In this document: positions 4,962-7,244 of the stretch, in pieces
Position numbering within the stretch: the stretch's first letter is position 1
Layout of the letters: each line of letters starts with the position of its first letter
From: Leptotrichiaceae bacterium
Lineage (GTDB): Bacteria; Fusobacteriota; Fusobacteriia; Fusobacteriales; Leptotrichiaceae
Direction of reading: 5' to 3'
DNA: 7,244 nt
NCBI GenBank assembly: GCA_030532815.1
Contig: JAUNKI010000102.1
Coordinates: 1 to 7,244 of the forward strand
The notes under the pieces: model-generated
Seen by the model: the letters and a program-made list of their open reading frames with translations, nothing else
What the model was told of the DNA's origin: nothing
Database searches by the model: none
Position numbers and translations under genes: made by a program

Positions 4962-5275
4962 TGTGTATTCAAGATAAATTATTAAAATTAAGAAAAAATA
5001 TATTTTTATTCATTTTTGTCTGTTTAATTTCCTGCTCATCAGCAGGAACAAGGAAAGTAAAAGATTCTGAAGTTCTGGGAAAAGATGAAATTGTCCAGAT
5101 AGGAATTCAGGGAGTGGAAAAAAAATACGGAGAGGTAATATATTCCGAAAGAGTCGGAATATATAAAAAAGGATACAGAGACTGGAAAGTAATTTTATAC
5201 GGGAAAAATAACTTTTATCTCGTTTTTGTAAGTGAAGACGGAAAAATAATTTCAGTGGAAAAAGGAAGTTACTAA
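4961..5275 (+). CDS. Small lipoprotein, possibly NTF2-like or PepSY-like
   Basis: A predicted 104-residue lipoprotein. A basic n-region (KLLKLRKN), a hydrophobic core (IFLFIFVCLISC) and the lipobox LISC give a lipid-modified Cys25. The mature part is one small domain of about 75 residues: an amphipathic helix EIVQIGIQGVEKKYGEVIY, then strands around DWKVILYG, NNFYLVFVSEDGK and IISVEKG. The order helix, W-V, then a strand ending in a DGK turn resembles NTF2-fold immunity proteins and PepSY-type domains, but this is a resemblance, not an identification. ATG 4961 overlaps the upstream TGA, with GAGG about 10 bases before it; TTG 4958 is in frame but less likely. It is the last gene before a terminator whose stem begins at the last base of its stop codon. 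Confidence 0.75.
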   Translation: MCIQDKLLKLRKNIFLFIFVCLISCSSAGTRKVKDSEVLGKDEIVQIGIQGVEKKYGEVIYSERVGIYKKGYRDWKVILYGKNNFYLVFVSEDGKIISVEKGSY

Positions 5276-5338
5276 AAAAGGAGATATTTCAAATTAAATA
5301 AAGGTAGTGCCGACCTTTATTCAGAATAGCTCCTTTTT
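5275..5338. terminator. Nested bidirectional intrinsic terminator
   Basis: The outer stem AAAAAGGAG (5275-5283) pairs with CTCCTTTTT (5330-5338). The inner stem AATAAAGGT (5297-5305) pairs with ACCTTTATT (5313-5321) around the loop AGTGCCG. TTC (5288-5290) can also pair with GAA (5324-5326) between them. On the plus strand it ends in a T run for the lipoprotein unit; on the minus strand the A run at 5274-5279 becomes the T run for the convergent TetR gene, whose stop is 14 bases away. Confidence 0.8.
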
Positions 5339-5351
5339 CTATATTATGATA

Positions 5352-5933
5352 TTATGCAGATTTGAAAATTTTATCAAAAAAAGAAAGAAAGTCGTTAATA
5401 GAGTTATTATTTTTTTCAATTTTTATTTTCAACATAGTTCCTTCCAGAAGACAGATTAATGATCTTGCATATATTTCAGGTTCTATATTTGAATATTTAT
5501 CAGGATACGTCATTTTCAGGGAAGAAAGAAAATAAGAAAAACGTATTTCGATTTTATTGTAAGATTTTGAAAGTTCACTTCTTACAGTTTCATTTATATC
5601 ACCAAGTTCAACGGCAAGATTTCCGAGAGGACTTCCTCCGTGAAATTTATTATGTTCTATGTTGGTAAAGTATTGATAGAAAAAAGTTTTTAATTTAAAA
5701 ATTGAAAGATCATCAACAGTAAAGGTAAAAAATTTTATAAGATTGTCAGTATGATAACGAATAACGTGAATAAGGAGGTCTTCCTTATTTTTAAAGTAAT
5801 AATAAAAAGAGCCTTTAGGTATTCCGCATTCTGTTAGAATATCCGAAAGTCCCGTATTTTTATATCCTCTGTAATAAAAAAGTTTCGCACTTTTTTTTAT
5901 GACATTGTTTTTCTTGGTAGTTATTCTGCTCAT
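5352..5933 (-). CDS. TetR/AcrR-family transcriptional regulator
   Basis: A 193-residue repressor-type protein. Residues 8-54 are the TetR DNA-binding domain: the helix KKSAKLFYYRGYKNTGLSDI, then the helix-turn-helix LSDILTECGIPKGSFYYYF (29-47), followed by KNKEDLL, the usual end of the domain. The remainder is a helical ligand and dimer domain. It contains GGSPLGNLAVELGD (99-112), a signature of a TetR subgroup in which the residue after the glycines is usually Cys; here it is Ser101. The ligand is unknown. The ATG at 5933 (minus strand) has AGAGGT 5 bases upstream. It is convergent with the lipoprotein unit and divergent from mnmA, with a 125-base gap to the latter. No transporter or enzyme gene that such a regulator would typically control lies beside it in this window, so it may act on itself, on mnmA, or on distant genes. 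Confidence 0.92.
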   Translation of the reverse strand: MSRITTKKNNVIKKSAKLFYYRGYKNTGLSDILTECGIPKGSFYYYFKNKEDLLIHVIRYHTDNLIKFFTFTVDDLSIFKLKTFFYQYFTNIEHNKFHGGSPLGNLAVELGDINETVRSELSKSYNKIEIRFSYFLSSLKMTYPDKYSNIEPEIYARSLICLLEGTMLKIKIEKNNNSINDFLSFFDKIFKSA

Positions 5934-5966
5934 TGCCGACCTCTTAAAATTTATATTTCAGTTAAT

Positions 5967-5994
5967 TTTATAATTTAATTTATATGTTTGTCAA
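5967..5994 (-). promoter_or_regulatory. Promoter of the TetR-family gene
   Basis: Read on the minus strand, a perfect -35 TTGACA (5994-5989) is followed after 16 bases by TATAAA (5972-5967). The surrounding DNA is almost pure A/T and holds an imperfect inverted repeat (TTAA..TTAA type) over the -10 region, a possible self-operator. On the plus strand the same place reads TTGTCA (5988-5993), a potential -35 for mnmA, but no good -10 lies at the right distance; TATTAA at 6023 and TATTTA at 6039 are weak candidates. Confidence 0.6.
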
Positions 5995-6031
5995 TCTTTT
6001 TATAAAAAAATTAATGTTGCAGTATTAATAG

Positions 6032-7156
<1,125 letters not shown>

Positions 7157-7244
7157 AGGTTTGTAAATAATCAGATTGAGTAGTGGAGGGAGCTGTTTCA
7201 TAAATCAAAAATAATTCTCTGACTATAAATATTATATATTTTTA
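7157..7244. other. Right-edge intergenic sequence, no gene seen
   Basis: These 88 bases are AT-rich. A GGAGGG at 7185-7190 looks like a ribosome site, but no start codon follows at a workable distance and the frames close quickly. TATAAA at 7224-7229 could be a -10 box for a gene beyond the window, without a convincing -35. There is no hairpin with a T tract. Confidence 0.4.

Overview
The window is about 7.2 kb of AT-rich DNA with a purine-rich coding strand, dense short intergenic spacers and strong GGAGG-type ribosome sites. Two lipoproteins with clear lipoboxes and a SPOR-domain protein point to a cell with an envelope of diderm type. Base composition, codon choice and gene style are most like a fusobacterium of the Leptotrichia group. 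That assignment is pattern recognition from the proteins, not a search result.

Layout, left to right. (1) The 3' end of glmS (hexosamine synthesis) enters from the left edge and is followed by about 400 bases that are not empty: they read as a decayed gene (489-894), broken by frameshifts at homopolymer runs and one stop codon, whose ATG overlaps the glmS stop. (2) A single-gene unit at 1011-1343 encodes a small, highly charged protein made of 38-residue tandem repeats, each containing 11-residue LEA-like periods. Its promoter carries a perfect 14-bp palindrome between the -35 and -10 boxes, and it ends in a good intrinsic terminator. (3) A four-gene, same-strand unit runs from 1562 to 4574: a lipoprotein with an FxLYD-like domain, the MTA/SAH nucleosidase mtnN, a membrane-anchored SPOR-domain protein, and an NrnA-like DHH phosphoesterase. 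(4) A separate promoter at about 4669-4696 drives a 69-residue unknown protein and a small lipoprotein, joined by a TGATG stop/start overlap. (5) A nested hairpin between convergent genes serves as a bidirectional terminator. (6) A TetR-family regulator lies on the minus strand, divergent from mnmA (tRNA 2-thiouridylase), which fills the right end.

How the genes may work together: glmS, the SPOR protein and the lipoproteins belong to envelope biology. mtnN and the NrnA-like enzyme both remove inhibitory small by-products (S-adenosylhomocysteine/methylthioadenosine, and pAp/nanoRNA), so unit 3 mixes metabolite clean-up with envelope functions. mnmA is housekeeping. No mobile element, CRISPR array, tRNA or rRNA gene is visible. 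I do not see a complete new defence or biosynthetic system. The most unusual items are the repeat-protein gene with its palindromic operator, the hairpin sitting between the ribosome site and the start of the SPOR gene, and the decayed gene after glmS.
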